Shown piece by piece: positions 14,580-27,287 of a stretch of 64,000 nucleotides of DNA (position 1 is the first letter of the stretch; the number at the start of each line of letters is the position of its first letter). Made by a program: the position numbers and the translations under genes. Origin of the DNA: Avena insularis (Eukaryota > Streptophyta > Magnoliopsida > Poales > Poaceae); assembly GCA_023614405.1 (NCBI GenBank), contig CM042684.1, forward strand, positions 473,441,650 through 473,505,649. Direction: 5' to 3'. The notes under the pieces were generated by a model that saw only the letters and a list, made by a program, of their open reading frames with translations, ran no database searches and was not told the origin of the DNA.

Positions 14580-16196
14580 TGAAGGAAATATGCCCTGAGA
14601 GGCAATAATAAAGTTGTTATTATGTATTCCTTGTATATGATAGATGTTTATTTTGCATGCTATAATTGTATTGATAGGAAACATCAATACATGTGTGTTT
14701 AATAAACAAAAAGGGTTCCTAGTCATGCCTCTCTTATAGACTAGCTTGTTGATTAACAAGATGATCAAGGTTTCCTGATCATGGACATTGGATGTTGTTA
14801 ATAAAAGGGTCACACCATTGGTGGAATGATGTGATGAACATTCATCCGAAGTATAGCATTACGATCAAGTCATTGTGTTTATATTGCTATAACATCATAC
14901 GAAGTAATCTTTATCCTTAGACCATGAGATCATGTTAATTGCTAACACCGGAAGAGTATCTTGATAACATCAAACGTCACACCGTAACAGGGTGACTATT
15001 AAGATGGGTTCAGTGCTACGAAGGTGTTATGTTGAGGCTCATGGATCAAGAGTGGAATTTGTCAATCCAGATGACGGATAGATATACTCTAGGCCCTCTC
15101 GGTGATATCACATTAGGATATCTTGCAAGCAAGTGATGTGATCACTAGAATGTTATATCACGGGAACGAGAAAAGAGTGCATGTCGGTAACGAGATCAAA
15201 CTAGGTATGGAGATACCGATGATCGAATCTCGGACATGTAATATATCGAGAGACAAAAGGATTTAGTTACAAGCGTTAAAGGTTCTCACGCTCACAGGAG
15301 TCATCGTTGAATGTGTAGGTGTCAGTACGGATCTCCAGGTCCCGCTGCTGATTATTGATCAGAGAAGGGTCTCGATCATGTCTGCATTATTCGTGAACCG
15401 TAGGGTGGCACACTTAAGAGTTACCGGACACCATTTTGGAGCACATATGTTTTAGACGAAAGAATTGCAAAGCGCAGGAATTGTTTCAATAGAAACCGGA
15501 AATTGTTTCGGGTGAAATTGCAGAAGGTGGTTCTGCATGTGATATTGAAATATTGCAAGGGGCTATATGTGAATGTTTGTTAATTAAAGTAATTAACAAA
15601 ATTCTGAATAAATTTAATAAAAGAGTTTTATTAAATGAGAGAGCATTAAATTTGGAGAAACTTAATGCATTTAAAGTGGAGACTTTAAAAGGGAATGTGA
15701 AGAGGCATTTTAATGTGGAGGAGTTACCACCACATGAATGGGGGAGGTGAGGGGTCACCCCCATGCGCCCATGGAGAGAGGGGGCACCCCCCCTCCTATA
15801 AAAGTCCACCCATTCCCTCCTTCATCCACACACCTCCTTGTGAAGGATCTCTCTCCCCCTCTAGAATTATTCCCCCATGGTCTCGGATTAGCGAGATACA
15901 TGTTCCCGGTGGAATTTAAATGCGGAAGGAGTTGTTTGCTGGATCGCTGGAGCGAGGAGGTGGAGGTTGTCCGATGTGCGGATGCTGAGTTGTGGCGCTG
16001 GACTTCCTCACGATCTTGAGATCGGCAAGTGTACGACTACATCAACCACGAGTTCCTACTGCTAACAAAGCTCGTTGTCTTCGAGGGTAAGTTCTCTATG
16101 GATGTATGTCCACCCGCTTGCTTTGTACCTAGTAGATAGATCTTGGCGTAGTTCACATCGTAGGAAATTTTTGTTTTCTATGTCATGGACCCAACA
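14580..16196 (+). repeat. 5' LTR of plus-strand copia
   Basis: TG...CA ends and 1617 bases. A core-promoter-like CTCCTATAAAAG lies near 15792-15803, the probable transcription start region. It is slightly shorter than its partner because of small indels near the 3' third. Confidence 0.88.
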
Positions 16197-17251
16197 GGGT
16201 ATCGAGCCTGATCTATGCGTAGGTGCTTTGCACGGGTAGTACACATATGTTTATATGTGGGCGATGATGATCATGTTATTGCATCTTCTATGTACTTTGG
16301 ATATTGGTGGCATAGTGGGATGAAGCGGCCCGGACCAACCTTACATGTCATCTTACATGAGACAGGTTCCACGACTGACATGCAACTTGTTTTGCATAAG
16401 TGGTCAAGGTGTCTGCTCTCCTACTATAGTCAATATCTGATTTACAACGAGTTGCTAATAACTTAGTTATCCTCGTTGTGGTTCATGTTCGTAGGTTAGA
16501 CAGGTTCTATCTCCGAAAGCCCTAAGCCACGTAAAACTTGCAATTGATAAATTAGAGGCGTCTAGTTTAGATCGTTGTTGGGCTAGTGTTTTGATATGGT
16601 ATTGTTGTAAGTAGATGTATAATAGATACTCTTACAACTCACTTAACGTGTAAGTTCCATAGACCTTGGCCTTACACACAAAGGAATGATAGAGATCATA
16701 CCACGATGCAAATGATAGAGATCAAATGCATGGACCATATCACCTCACTTCACACATTAGACGTTAGCATCTTATATTGCTAGTTTGGCGCGTTTGGTAG
16801 CATTATAAGATGATCCCTCATTTAGATATCAAGATGAAATGTGTTCTTCCTTAAGTATGCACCGTTTTGTGGATCGTGTTTTGAGGCATCACGTGATGAT
16901 CGGGTGTTCTTAACTCTACGCTTTCATACAACAGGTGTAAGACAGTTTTACAGACGCAAATACTAAGGTTCTTACTTGACGAGCCTAGCATGTACAGACA
17001 TGGCCTCGAAACACGGACCGAAAGGTTAAGCATGAGTCATATAGTTGATATGATGCCCATATAGATGCTCGCCTTTGAAGCTACACCGACTCACGTGATG
17101 ATCGGACTTGGTGTAGTGGATTTGGTTCATGTAATCACCAAAAGGACACGAGGGATGTCGTTTTTGAGTGGGAGTTTATTAGTAATTTGGATTAGTCGAA
17201 CTCAATCTATCATAAACTTAGTCTAAATATACTTTACAAATTCTGTTGTAG

Positions 17252-20200
17252 ATGGCACCACCTGCTTTTAATTTCAATGTGTTCATGGAGAAAGAGAAAC
17301 TTGCTGCGAATGGTAGCAACTTCACCAACTGGGCTATGAATTTGAGGATTCTCCTCACTGCTGCAAAAAAGCAATATGTGCTAGATACGCCGCTAGGCCC
17401 CCCACCAGCTCCTGATGCCCCTGACGAGGAAAAGAACGTCTACATAACTCGTCAGGAGGACCACAACTTAGTTCATTGTGCCATACTGTATGGGCTAGAG
17501 CCAGAACTTCGAAAGCGTTTCGAAAATGGCAATGCCTTTGATACCATGGGAGAATTGAAAATGATTTTCGATACCCATGCTACCGTAGAGAGTTATAATG
17601 CTACAGAAAAGTTCTTTAGCTGCATGATGGAGGAAAACAACTCCGTTAATGAGCACGTACTCAAAATGTCTGGGTACGCCGATAAGCTTGTGTCCTTGGG
17701 AATAACGATTCCCATTGACTTAGGCATACATCGTGTTCTCCAATCTTTGCCACCTAGCTACAAGAGCTTCGTGATGAACTATAATATGCAGGGCATGAAG
17801 AAGTCTCTTCCCGAGCTTCACAATGCTTAAGACCGCAGTGGAGATTAGGAAAGAACATCAAGTGTTGATGATCAATAGGACCACCGTTTCAAGAAGGACA
17901 AGAAAGGCAAGCACAAGGAAAGAAGGGTGGCAAGTCTGCTACACGCCTGAAAAGAAACCCCGAGCTGGCTCTAAGTATGACACCGAAAGTGCTACTATTG
18001 CAAGGGGATCGCCATTGGAAGAATCGCCTAAGTATTTGGCGGACAAGAAGTCCGCAAGGCAAACAAAGGTATATGTGATATACATGTTATTGATGTGTAC
18101 TTGACTAGTACTCGCAGTAGCACCGGTATTTGATACGGATCGGTTGTTAATATATGTAACTCGGTTCGTGGGCTGCGAACAAGCGACAACTAGCAAGGGA
18201 TGAGGTCACGATCGGCAATGGATCAAGAGTTGATGTGATCGCTGCTGAACGCTGCCTCTCCATATGCCATCGGGATTAGTTATAAACCTAAATAATTGTT
18301 ATTTGGTGCCCGACCGAGCATGAACATTGTATCCGGATCGTGTTTGATGCAAAGTGGTTATTCATTTAAGTCTGAAAACAATGGTTGTTCGATTTATATG
18401 AATAATATCTTTTATGGTCATGCACCTATGTTGAATGGTTTATTTCGCTGGATCTCGATAGTAGTATTACGCATATTCATAATGTTGATGCTAAAAGGAT
18501 TAAACTTGATAATGATATATCTACATATATGTGGCAATCATTGCTAGGTCATATTGGCGTTAAACGCATGAAGAAACTCCATTCTGATGGACTTTTGGAA
18601 TCACTTGATTTTGAATCATTTGATACATGTGAGCCATGCCTTATGGGCAAGATGACTAGAACGCTGTTTTTCGGTTCAATGGAACGGGCGGCAGATCTAT
18701 TAGAAATCATACATACTAATGTGTGTGGACCAATGAGTGTTGGCGCGAGGTGGATATCGTTATTTTGTTACTTTCACGGATGATTTGAGTAGATACGGGT
18801 ATATCTATTTGATGAAACACAAGTCTGAAACTTTTGAAAAGTTCAAAGAATTTCAGAATGAAGTGGAAAATCATCGTAATGTAAAGATCAAATTTCAAGG
18901 TCCGACCGTGGAGGAGAGTATCTTAGTTACGAGTTTAGCACACATATGAAAGACCGTGGAATAGTTTCACAACTCACGCTGGGAACACCACAACGTAATG
19001 GTGTGTCAGAACGTCGTAATCGTACTTTATTGGATATGGTTCGATCTATGATGTCTCTGACTGACTTGCCACTGTCATTTTGGGGTTATGCACTGGAAAC
19101 CGTTGCATTCACTTTAAATAGGGCACCATCTAAATCCGTTGAAAAGACACCATATGAATTATGGTTTGGAAACAAACCTAAGCTGTCATTTCTTAAAGTC
19201 TGGGGATGCGATGTTTATGTGAAGAAACTTCAACCGGATAAACTTGAACCCAAAGCGGAAAAATGCGTCTTCATAGGATACCCTAAGGAAACAATTGGGT
19301 ATACCTTTTATCACAGATCCGAGGGCAAGGTCTTTGTTGCCAAGAATGGATCCTTTCTTGAGAAAGAGTTTCTCGCGAAAGGTGTGAGTAGTCGGAAGGT
19401 AGAACTCGAAGAGGTTATTGAACCTTCTCTTCATGAAATGGCGAGTAGCGCAGCTCCAGAAGTTGTTTCGGAGTTGACTTCACCTAATGAAGAGAGAGCT
19501 AATGATATTGATCATGAAACTCCGAAAGAGGACACTACCGAACCTCGCAGGTCAAGCGAGACACGTCAGCCTCCTGAATCACGACAATCCTGTTATGAAT
19601 TTCATGACTGATGAAATAGATGACCCTGCGACGTATGAAGAAGCAATGATGAGCCCTGATTCCAACAAATGGCTAGAAGCCATGAAATCCGAGATGGAAT
19701 CCATGTACGAAAACCAGGTTTGGACCTTGGTGGACTTACCTCACGACCGAAAGGCCGTTGAGAATAAATGGATTTTCAAAAGGAAAACTGATGTTGATGG
19801 TAATGTGACCATCTATAAGGCTCGACTTGTCACAAAGGGGTTTCGACGAATTCAAGGAGTTGACTATGATGAGACATTCTCTCTCGTAGCGATGCTTAAG
19901 TCGGTTAGGATTATGTTAGCAATTGCTGCATATTTCGATTATGAAATATGGCAGATGGATGTCAAAACTGCGTTCCTCAATGGTAAGATTGAAGAAGAGT
20001 TGTATATGATACAACCTAAGGGTTTTGTCGATCCTAAGGATGCTGATAAGGTGTGCAAACTTCAGCGATCCATCTATGGACTGAAGCAAGCATCCGGTTG
20101 GAATCTCCGCTTTGATGAGGTGATCAAAGAGTTTGGATTTGTCCAAACTTATGGAGAGGCTTGTATTTACAAGAAAGTGAGTGGGAGCAATGTGGCATTT

Positions 20201-21176
20201 CTGATATTATATGTGGATGACATATTATTGATTGGAAATGATTTAGATCTTTTAAACAATGTTAAAAGTTATCTAAACAGCAAATTTTTGATGAAGGACC
20301 TTGGTGAAGCTTCATATATATTAGGCATTAAAATCTATAGAGATAGATCAAGACGCCTAATTGGGCTATCGCAAAGTACATACCTTGATAAGATATTAAA
20401 GAAGTTTAATATGGACGGAAGTAAGAAGGGGTTCTTACCTATGTTGCAAGGCAAGACATTGAGTAAGACTCAAAGTCCGCTGACGGAAGAAAGAGAGATG
20501 ATGGATAAGATCCCCTATGCCTCAGCCATAGGCTCTATAATGTATGCCATGCTATGTACAAGACCGGATGTGGCACATGCTATTAGTTTGACTAGTAGGT
20601 ACCAATCTGATCTAGGTTCGGAACACTGGATAGCGGTCAAGAATATCCTTAAGTACTTGAGAAGAACTAAGGATATGTTTCTTGTATACGGAGGTGAAGA
20701 AGAGCTAGTCGCTAAGTGTTATGTCGATGCTAGCTTTGACACTGATCCGGATGACTCTAAGTCTCAATCCAGATACGTATTTCTCTTGAACGGAGCAGCA
20801 GTTAGTTGGAGGAGCTCCAAACAACCTGTGGTGGCTGGATCAACGGAAGCGGAATATGTTGTCGCTTCGTATGCGCAGAAGCGTTTGGATGAAGGAGTTC
20901 ATAACGGAACGGGTGTGGTTCCCGGTCGTTGGACCCGATGGTGATTTATTGTGACAACAATGGAGCCATAGACAACGAAAGGAACCAAGGTCTCACAAGA
21001 ATTCCAAGCATATTGTTGCGTTTCACTCCATCCATGAGCATGTCAAGGATGGAGATATAAAGATTTGTAAAGTGCACACGGACCTAAATGTAGCAGATGC
21101 ATTGACTAAGGTACTCCCTAGGGCAAAACATGATCAACACCAGAACTCCATGGGTGTTAGATTTATCACTATGTGA
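17252..21176 (+). pseudogene. Copia gag-pol with several breaks
   Basis: Gag is open from MAPPAFNFNVF at 17252 to 17830. Pol then runs in pieces. The zinc-binding and integrase start near 18529 has CEPCLMGK. In the HT[D/N]VCGPM motif the first catalytic Asp is Asn (18718-18720). The integrase end is at 18946 on with NGVSERRNRT, including the catalytic Glu. Reverse transcriptase at 19487-20944 has WIFKRKTD, the QMDVKTAFLNG motif and an intact LYVDDILLIGND box at about 20206-20235. RNase H follows to the natural stop at 21174-21176 with frame breaks after 20944. It is inactive as it stands because of frameshifts near 17825, 18100-18530 and 18770-18945 and the integrase substitution. Confidence 0.85.
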
Positions 21177-21209
21177 ACTAGATTATTGTCTCTAGTGCAA
21201 GTGGGATAC

Positions 21210-22866
21210 TGAAGGAAATATGCCCTGAGAGGCAATAATAAAGTTGTTATTATGTATTCCTTGTATATGATAGATGTTTATTTTGCATGCTATAATTGTA
21301 TTGATAGGAAACATCAATACATGTGTGTTTAATAAACAAAAAGGGTTCCTAGTCATGCCTCTCTTATAGACTAGCTTGTTGATTAACAAGATGATCAAGG
21401 TTTCCTGATCATGGACATTGGATGTTGTTAATAACAAGGTCACACCATTGGTGGAATGATGTGATAAACATTCATCCGAAGTATAGCATTACGATCAAGT
21501 CATTGTGTTTATATTGCTATAACATCATACGAAGTAATCTTTATCCTTAGACCATGAGATCATGTTAATTGCTAACACCGGAAGAGTATCTTGATAATAT
21601 CAAACGTCACACCGTAACAGGGTGACTATAAAGATGGGTTTAGTGCTACGAATGTGTTATGTTGAGGCTCATGGATCAAGAGTGGAATTTGTCAATCCAG
21701 ATGACGGATAGATGTACTCTGGGCCCTCTCGGTGATATCACATTAGGATAGCTTGCAAGCAAGTGATGTGATCACTAGAATGTTATATCACGGGAACGAG
21801 AAAAGAGTGCATGTCGGTAACGAGATCAAACTAGGTATGGAGATACCGATGATCGAATCTCGGACATGTAATATATCAAGAGACAAAAGGATTTAGTTAC
21901 AAGCGTTAAAGGTTCTCACGATCACAAGAGTCATCGTTGAATGTGTAGGAGTCAGTACGGATCTCCAGGTCCCGCTGCTGATTATTGATCGGAGAAGGGT
22001 CTCGATCATGTATGCATTATTCACGAACCGTAGGGTGGCACACTTAAGAGTTACCGGACACCATTTTGGAGCACATATGTTTTAGACGAAAGAATTGCAA
22101 AGCGCAGGAATTGTTTCAATAGAAACCGGAAATTGTTTCGGGTGAAATTGCAGAAGGTGGTTTTGCATGTGATATTGAAATATTGCAAGGGGCTATATGT
22201 GAATGTTTGTTAATTAAAGTAATTAACAAAATTCTGAATAAATTTAATAAAAGAGTTTTATTAAATGAGAGAGCATTAAATTTGGAGAAACTTAATGCAT
22301 TTAAAGTGGAGACTTTAAAAGGGAATGTGAAGAGGCATTTTAATGTGGAGGAGTTACCACCACATGAATGGTGGAGCTAAGGGGTCACCCCCCATGCACC
22401 GGCCATGGAGAGAGGGGGCACCCCCCCTCCTCCTATAAAAGGCCACCCATTCCCTCCTTCATCCACACACCTCCTTGTGAAGGATCTCTCTCCCCCTCTA
22501 GAATTATTCCCCCATGGTCTTGGATTAGCGAGATACATGTTCCCGGTGGCATTTAAATGCTGAAGGAGTTGCTGCTTCCGCTGGATCGCTGGAGCGAGGA
22601 GGTGGAGGTTGTCCGGTGGCTTGAACATGTGTGCGTGTGCGGATGCGCTGCTGAGTTGCGGCGCTCGGACTTCCTCATGATCTTGAGATCGGCAAGTGTA
22701 CGACTACATCAACCACGAGTTCCTACTCGTTAACAAAGCTCGTTGTCTTCGAGGGTAAGTTCTCTATGGATGTATGTCCACCCGTTTGCTTTGTACCTAG
22801 TAGATAGATCTTGGCGTGTAGTTCACACCGTAGGAAATTTTTGTTTTCTATGCTGCAGACCCAACA
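21210..22866 (+). repeat. 3' LTR of plus-strand copia
   Basis: 1657 bases, nearly identical to 14580-16196 over most of its length, with the same CCTATAAAAGG box near 22432-22442. It ends CCCAACA directly against TGTAGCCCCCAAGTG, which reads on the minus strand as a polypurine tract of gypsy element A. Confidence 0.88.
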
Positions 22867-24259
22867 TGTAGCCCCCAAGTGTCCAGTAGAATCGTAGATT
22901 CGACTGGGGACTTTTTGAAGCCTACGAGTGCCTAAATGAGTACATTTCGATTGCTTTTATTTGTGTCATAGGGATTGTTGATATACGTGCCTGATATAAC
23001 CGAAGTATCGGTATCAGTTAACCACCTTAGGGTGAAACAACACAATCTACTCAAATTCGAGTCCCCGGACTCGAATCCGGTAAAGTGCTGGCGTAATTCG
23101 ACTCAGGCCATGGAGGTCTTACATGAGTCGAATTCTAGTTATATGGGTGTGAGCACTCGACGCGTCCATCAAGGCATGTTCATCATGCCTGTAGGCACGG
23201 ATACATTTCTGGTAGTGCGCAGTTAAATGCGTTGCCAGGCCTTATTCAGGTCTTACCTTCACGCCGTAAGCGCAGCATCCGAATTTTATCATCGCGGAGA
23301 CAATTCGGGCGTCCCAGGAGACGTAGTCTCTTTGTAGGGAAAATTTGTGAGGCGGTGTCGCCAAAGGTTGCGAGTGCGGATGTTATCAACACACAGTTTT
23401 TGTGCAAATAATCATAGGGTGCGCGACCAGCGCTCCCTATGGGAGTAGCCCCCGAGTGCCTGGTTGAGTCGAAGACTCAGGCAGGGACTAAAGAACTTTG
23501 CATTGCTTGTCGTCTTTTTGCTTACTTGTTTCAGTCGATGACTCAGGCAGGGACTAAATACTTTCGCGACTACTGTCGTCTTTTGCCTGCTTGTTTCAGT
23601 CGAATTTGTTTCCGGTGCTCCCTATGGGAGTAACCCATGTCCATAATCGAACTGTGTTTCGAGTGGTTGGGTTTGCTTTTGTGATTGTCCACATTCCTGC
23701 AACAAGAAAAGAAAAAGTCGTAGGGTGCGCGGCCAGCGCTCCCTATGGGAGTAGCCCCCGAGTGCTTGGTGGAGTCGAAGACTCCAGCAAGGACTAAAAA
23801 TAGTCAAAGTTTTCCACTGCGTAGCCTTGGTGACATCAGTGCTGACGCTTGTATGACCTCAGTTGCCCGTGTGAGCGAGTTTGACAGGACGTGACGAGCG
23901 GTGGGTCCCACTTTCTGACTTTGATTTGACTGGGCGTGCGTAATCTTATTTTTAGCCGCGCCTCCTCGATTTCCACGCGTAATGGTAGAAGTGGGGGGAC
24001 GGTTCGCGCTTCCTCTTCTCCACGTGTCCAACGCGATGCGTGCCACGTGTCCAATAGGGTTTTTGTCAGCCGTTGGATTACATCTCCTAGGGGTTAAGTA
24101 GCGGTGCTGCGGCGGTAATTTTCCATCTGCGTTCTTTCTTCCTTGCTGCCATCACCATTGCCTTGGTTCTTACCTTTCCCTGCGCTCATCTCCTCCACGG
24201 CGCTGGACCACCTTTGCTCGTTTCCAAGCTACTTTCTGCGCTCTCATCGCCGCCGCGCA
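22867..24259. other. 3' region of element A: repeated GTAGCCCCCGAGTG modules, promoter-like leader
   Basis: No gene seen. A module reading GTAGCCCCCGAGTGC, then GTCGAAGACTC, then a GGACTAA recurs at about 23443-23495 and 23749-23802, with a partial copy near 23534-23556 and a variant at 22867-22915. Two CCACGTGTCC motifs lie just before 24260. The stretch may carry the promoter and leader of the antisense ORF. Confidence 0.55.
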
Positions 24260-27082
24260 ATGGGTAAAAAGAAAGGAGGTGCTGCCGCTGATTCCGCGGC
24301 CACCATCGCCGCAACGAAGAAGAAGGGTGGCTCCACTGCTGCGAGCACCAGCGCCGCCGCCGGCATGAAGAAGAAGGTCGTGGGTACTCGCGTGACCAAT
24401 GGTGCATGGCACCCCTCCATTATCAAGGCGTCGGATCTCCGTCTTCTTCGCCAGGATGGAGTTATCTCTGCGGCAGTCGCCGATGCACGCGTATCCAGCG
24501 GTGAGACCATTCCTGCTCCTCCCGCTGGCTTTCGAGTGATGTTTCTCGCATTCGTCATTCGCGGTCTCTCCTTGCCTCTCCACCCCTTTCTTAGGGGTCT
24601 TGTTTGCTTCTACGGGCTCCAGCTCCATCAGCTGTCCCCAAATTTGATTCTCCATATCACCTGCTTCATCACCCTTTGCGAGTGCTGGCTTGGAATCGAG
24701 CCACACTTTGGTCTTTTCAAGCGCTTGTTTAAATTGAAGCATCAGTCCGCATCTGGCTCTTTAGTTTATGACGTAGGTGGTTGCGGCATCCATGTCGACC
24801 CATCCGCCACCTACTTCGACATCAAGCTTACCAAGTCCGTCTAGGGATGGAGGGACAAATGGTTCTATGTCCGCGATCAGAAGGCCAAAGATGAGCACTT
24901 TGGACTCGCGCCCTTCGATCCGGCGACTCCCTGCAAGAAGATGTGTTCTTGGAAGAACGTAGTTATGCCTGGCAAACTCGCGGAGACGGACGTGCTATAT
25001 CAGCGCGTCTGCGACCTCGAAAGTCGCATAGGCGCAGAAGAGGGAGGCTGCGCTCTTATCAGAACTTGGCTGCGCCATCGCGTCCAGCCTCTCCAAGCTA
25101 GAGTCCATCCCATGTTTCAATGGAGTGGCGCTGATGATGCCACTCGCGTGTCTGCCGATGGCATGTTCACGAGTGAGGTGGATAAGAGGATTCGACTGGC
25201 ACGAAGTGCACTGTCAAGGATGTGCTTTCGAGTGAACCAGTTGTTCCTCTTTTTGATGCTTCGAATCCTCCTCCTGAGGTATAGTTGTGCTACGCAGTAG
25301 CTTATTTTCACGATTGCTTTTCTGTTTGCTTACTTGTTCTGTTTGTATGCAGGATTGGGCGGTGTCGCCTTGTATGCCTCCTCTCCCTGAGGGGATTATT
25401 CCTCGCGAAGCTTTGGAAGAGGGCAGTCAGTCGATTGTCCCTTGATGTGGAAGAAGCCCCAGTCTGAGAGCCGGATACTGCATAGCGTTCGTAGCAAGGA
25501 CTCCGACGACTCGACTCCTTCGACTCCGAGGCGCTGTTGGCGTGAGTCGCCAATTCAGCCGTTCCTGTGAGGGCTGTGGCACCGTCTTCTCGCAAGAAGA
25601 TGCGATTGCCCAAGGAGTCTTCGTCGGAATCGGCGGCGGCCACGTTTGATCTTGACAACTTTAACTGGTAAGTTTGCTAGGTCATTCATTCTTTTCTGTT
25701 TTTCTTCTTATTGGTTTTGCCCTGGAGTTTGCCCTTTTCTCAATGTGGATTTGGTCTTGTAGTCAAGAGGCATCGTCATCTTCTGGCGACGTCGAGTTTT
25801 TAAAAGAATCGGGAGTCGCGGCTTCAAGGGCCAAGGTAGAGGTCGAGCGCGCTCCTTCTCCTCCGGCGGCCCACTCCGGGAACAATTCTTCAAGCTCTCC
25901 TCACGTAGGGGGGCATCGAATGGTTGCTCGGATGATGGTTCAGCAAACCTCTTCGGAGTCGCTAGAGGACCATGTAAGTATATCTTCCTTTCTTTTTAAT
26001 GTGGCAGTCGATGTTTTGTGTTGCCCTTTCTGATCCCTTGTTTTGTGCGACAGCTCCTTGTAAAGGAAGCCGCGCAAGTGGCAGAGCAAGTGATGACAAT
26101 GGGCCGCCAGCATGCAATGCTGGAGTCGCGTCACCGCATCGTCGAAAGTGAGTGTTTGACACTTATTCTTTTTCGTCTCCTCCCTTTTTTTTTGGTATAG
26201 TCGACTGATAGTCAACTTTTGGTTGCCATGTAGCTGAGCATAATGCTTTACTGCGCAATTTTGCCACCTTGGAAAAGACGTTAGCCGCAGCTATGAAGGG
26301 GTGCGACGAGGCAATCGCGGCTCGTAATGATGCAACAGAAGCGCGAAGAGGATCTGCGTGCCTCCTTTGCGGCTAGGGAAAAGTTGTTCGTAGAGCAACT
26401 GTTCTCAGTCGCCAAGGCCCTCTCAGGTGCCTTTGCCGGTAGATATTTTATTGTTGTCCTTCTCTGCATCTGGAGTTTTGCCGATGGCGCTAGAGATTTC
26501 ATCCATGTGTGGGTTTTCTATGCAGATGCTGGCGATTTGAGCTTTGACCCGTAGGCCCTTTGTCGTGGTGATGCTCTGGCGGACGCGGTGTCTGAAATCG
26601 AGGACCGTAGCGCCGCTGTCCAAAATACGTTGTCCAAGGCCAAGGTCACCCTTAGTCGCCTCCGGGAGGAGTTGATGCCGAAGGCGGAGCTGGTCGACAA
26701 TGTGGACGAGCTGGTGGAGTCACTCGCCAGGGGTGTGCCTACCACATACAAGAACTCCCTCCGCGCGGCTGGCGCGACCATGTCACTTGCCATGGTGCAA
26801 GCCCACGGAGTCGAGATAGATCCCTCTGCGGTGTCGAAGATGATGCCTGTTGGCGCGGATGGTCAGCGGGTATTATTCACTCCCTTTGCGACTGCATGTG
26901 CCAAATATGGCCATTCCTTGATAAATACTGTTGCCAAGTATTCGGAGGAGCTCCAGCGTGCTAAGAAGGTTGCGAAGGCTTCGGCCTCAGGAGCTGGCGG
27001 AAAGTCAGTGGCGTCTGATACTGCCATGGACTTGATGAAGCCCCCGAAGCCGTCGAAGTCGAAGAAGCCAGCTGCTCTGTAG
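24260..27082 (+). pseudogene. Antisense intron-bearing ORF, putative gypsy-type transposon family
   Basis: It starts MGKKKGGAAA with a Lys/Ala-rich lead. From about residue 75 it has the fold signature of the plant putative gypsy-type transposon domain (PF04195-like): GFRVMFLAFVIRGLSLPLHP, YGLQLHQLSPN, then CECWLGIEPHFGLF. A TAG at 24842-24844 stands where the family has Trp (the motif continues GWRDKWFYVRDQ). Further exons follow with credible junctions: donors near 25277, 25669 and 25973, and acceptors near 25352, 25762 and 26053. The last exon, 26528-27082, encodes a charged coiled-coil-like region ending KKPAAL. It runs opposite to gag-pol of element A and converges on it. Family role is unknown: these are accessory ORFs of large plant LTR elements, not proven transposases. 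Confidence 0.7.
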
Positions 27083-27287
27083 TTAGTTTTTTGTAATTGT
27101 TGATGAATTGTCCTTTTTATTAAAGAACATGCCTGCTGGCGAGTGTGTTTGTGGATACTTTATGCTGATCCTGAATGCATCTGTTACTTTTGACTTTGTG
27201 TTAAGTTGGTCGCCTTATTTGCCTCTGGCTTGACTTTTTGGTAGGGTACATCAAGTGGTCCTGTGGGGGGAACCCAGGACTCGCCAT

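Larger units (their letters stand above)
14580..22866 (+). mobile_element. Ty1/copia element with both LTRs (BARE/Angela-like)
   Basis: The 5' LTR is 14580-16196 (1617 bases) and the 3' LTR 21210-22866 (1657 bases). Both start TGAAGGAAATATGCC and end ACCCAACA. A GGTATCGAGCC stretch after the 5' LTR is a degraded primer binding site, and GTGCAAGTGGGA before the 3' LTR is a polypurine-like tract. The internal region holds gag-pol (17252-21176). Flanks are ACATC and TGTAG, so there is no target duplication. The copy is therefore probably a recombination product or has lost a flank. The family name is by resemblance of LTR and gag only. Confidence 0.85.

Noticed and set aside
14575..22871. Target site duplication for the plus-strand copia
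   Set aside because: Flanks are ACATC and TGTAG; no alignment gives a 5-base match.
22867..24259. 3' LTR of element A
   Set aside because: No sequence matching the 487-bp LTR in reverse (TGACGAGGG... or CCTTTATATAG) was found here. The position is taken by the copia LTR end.
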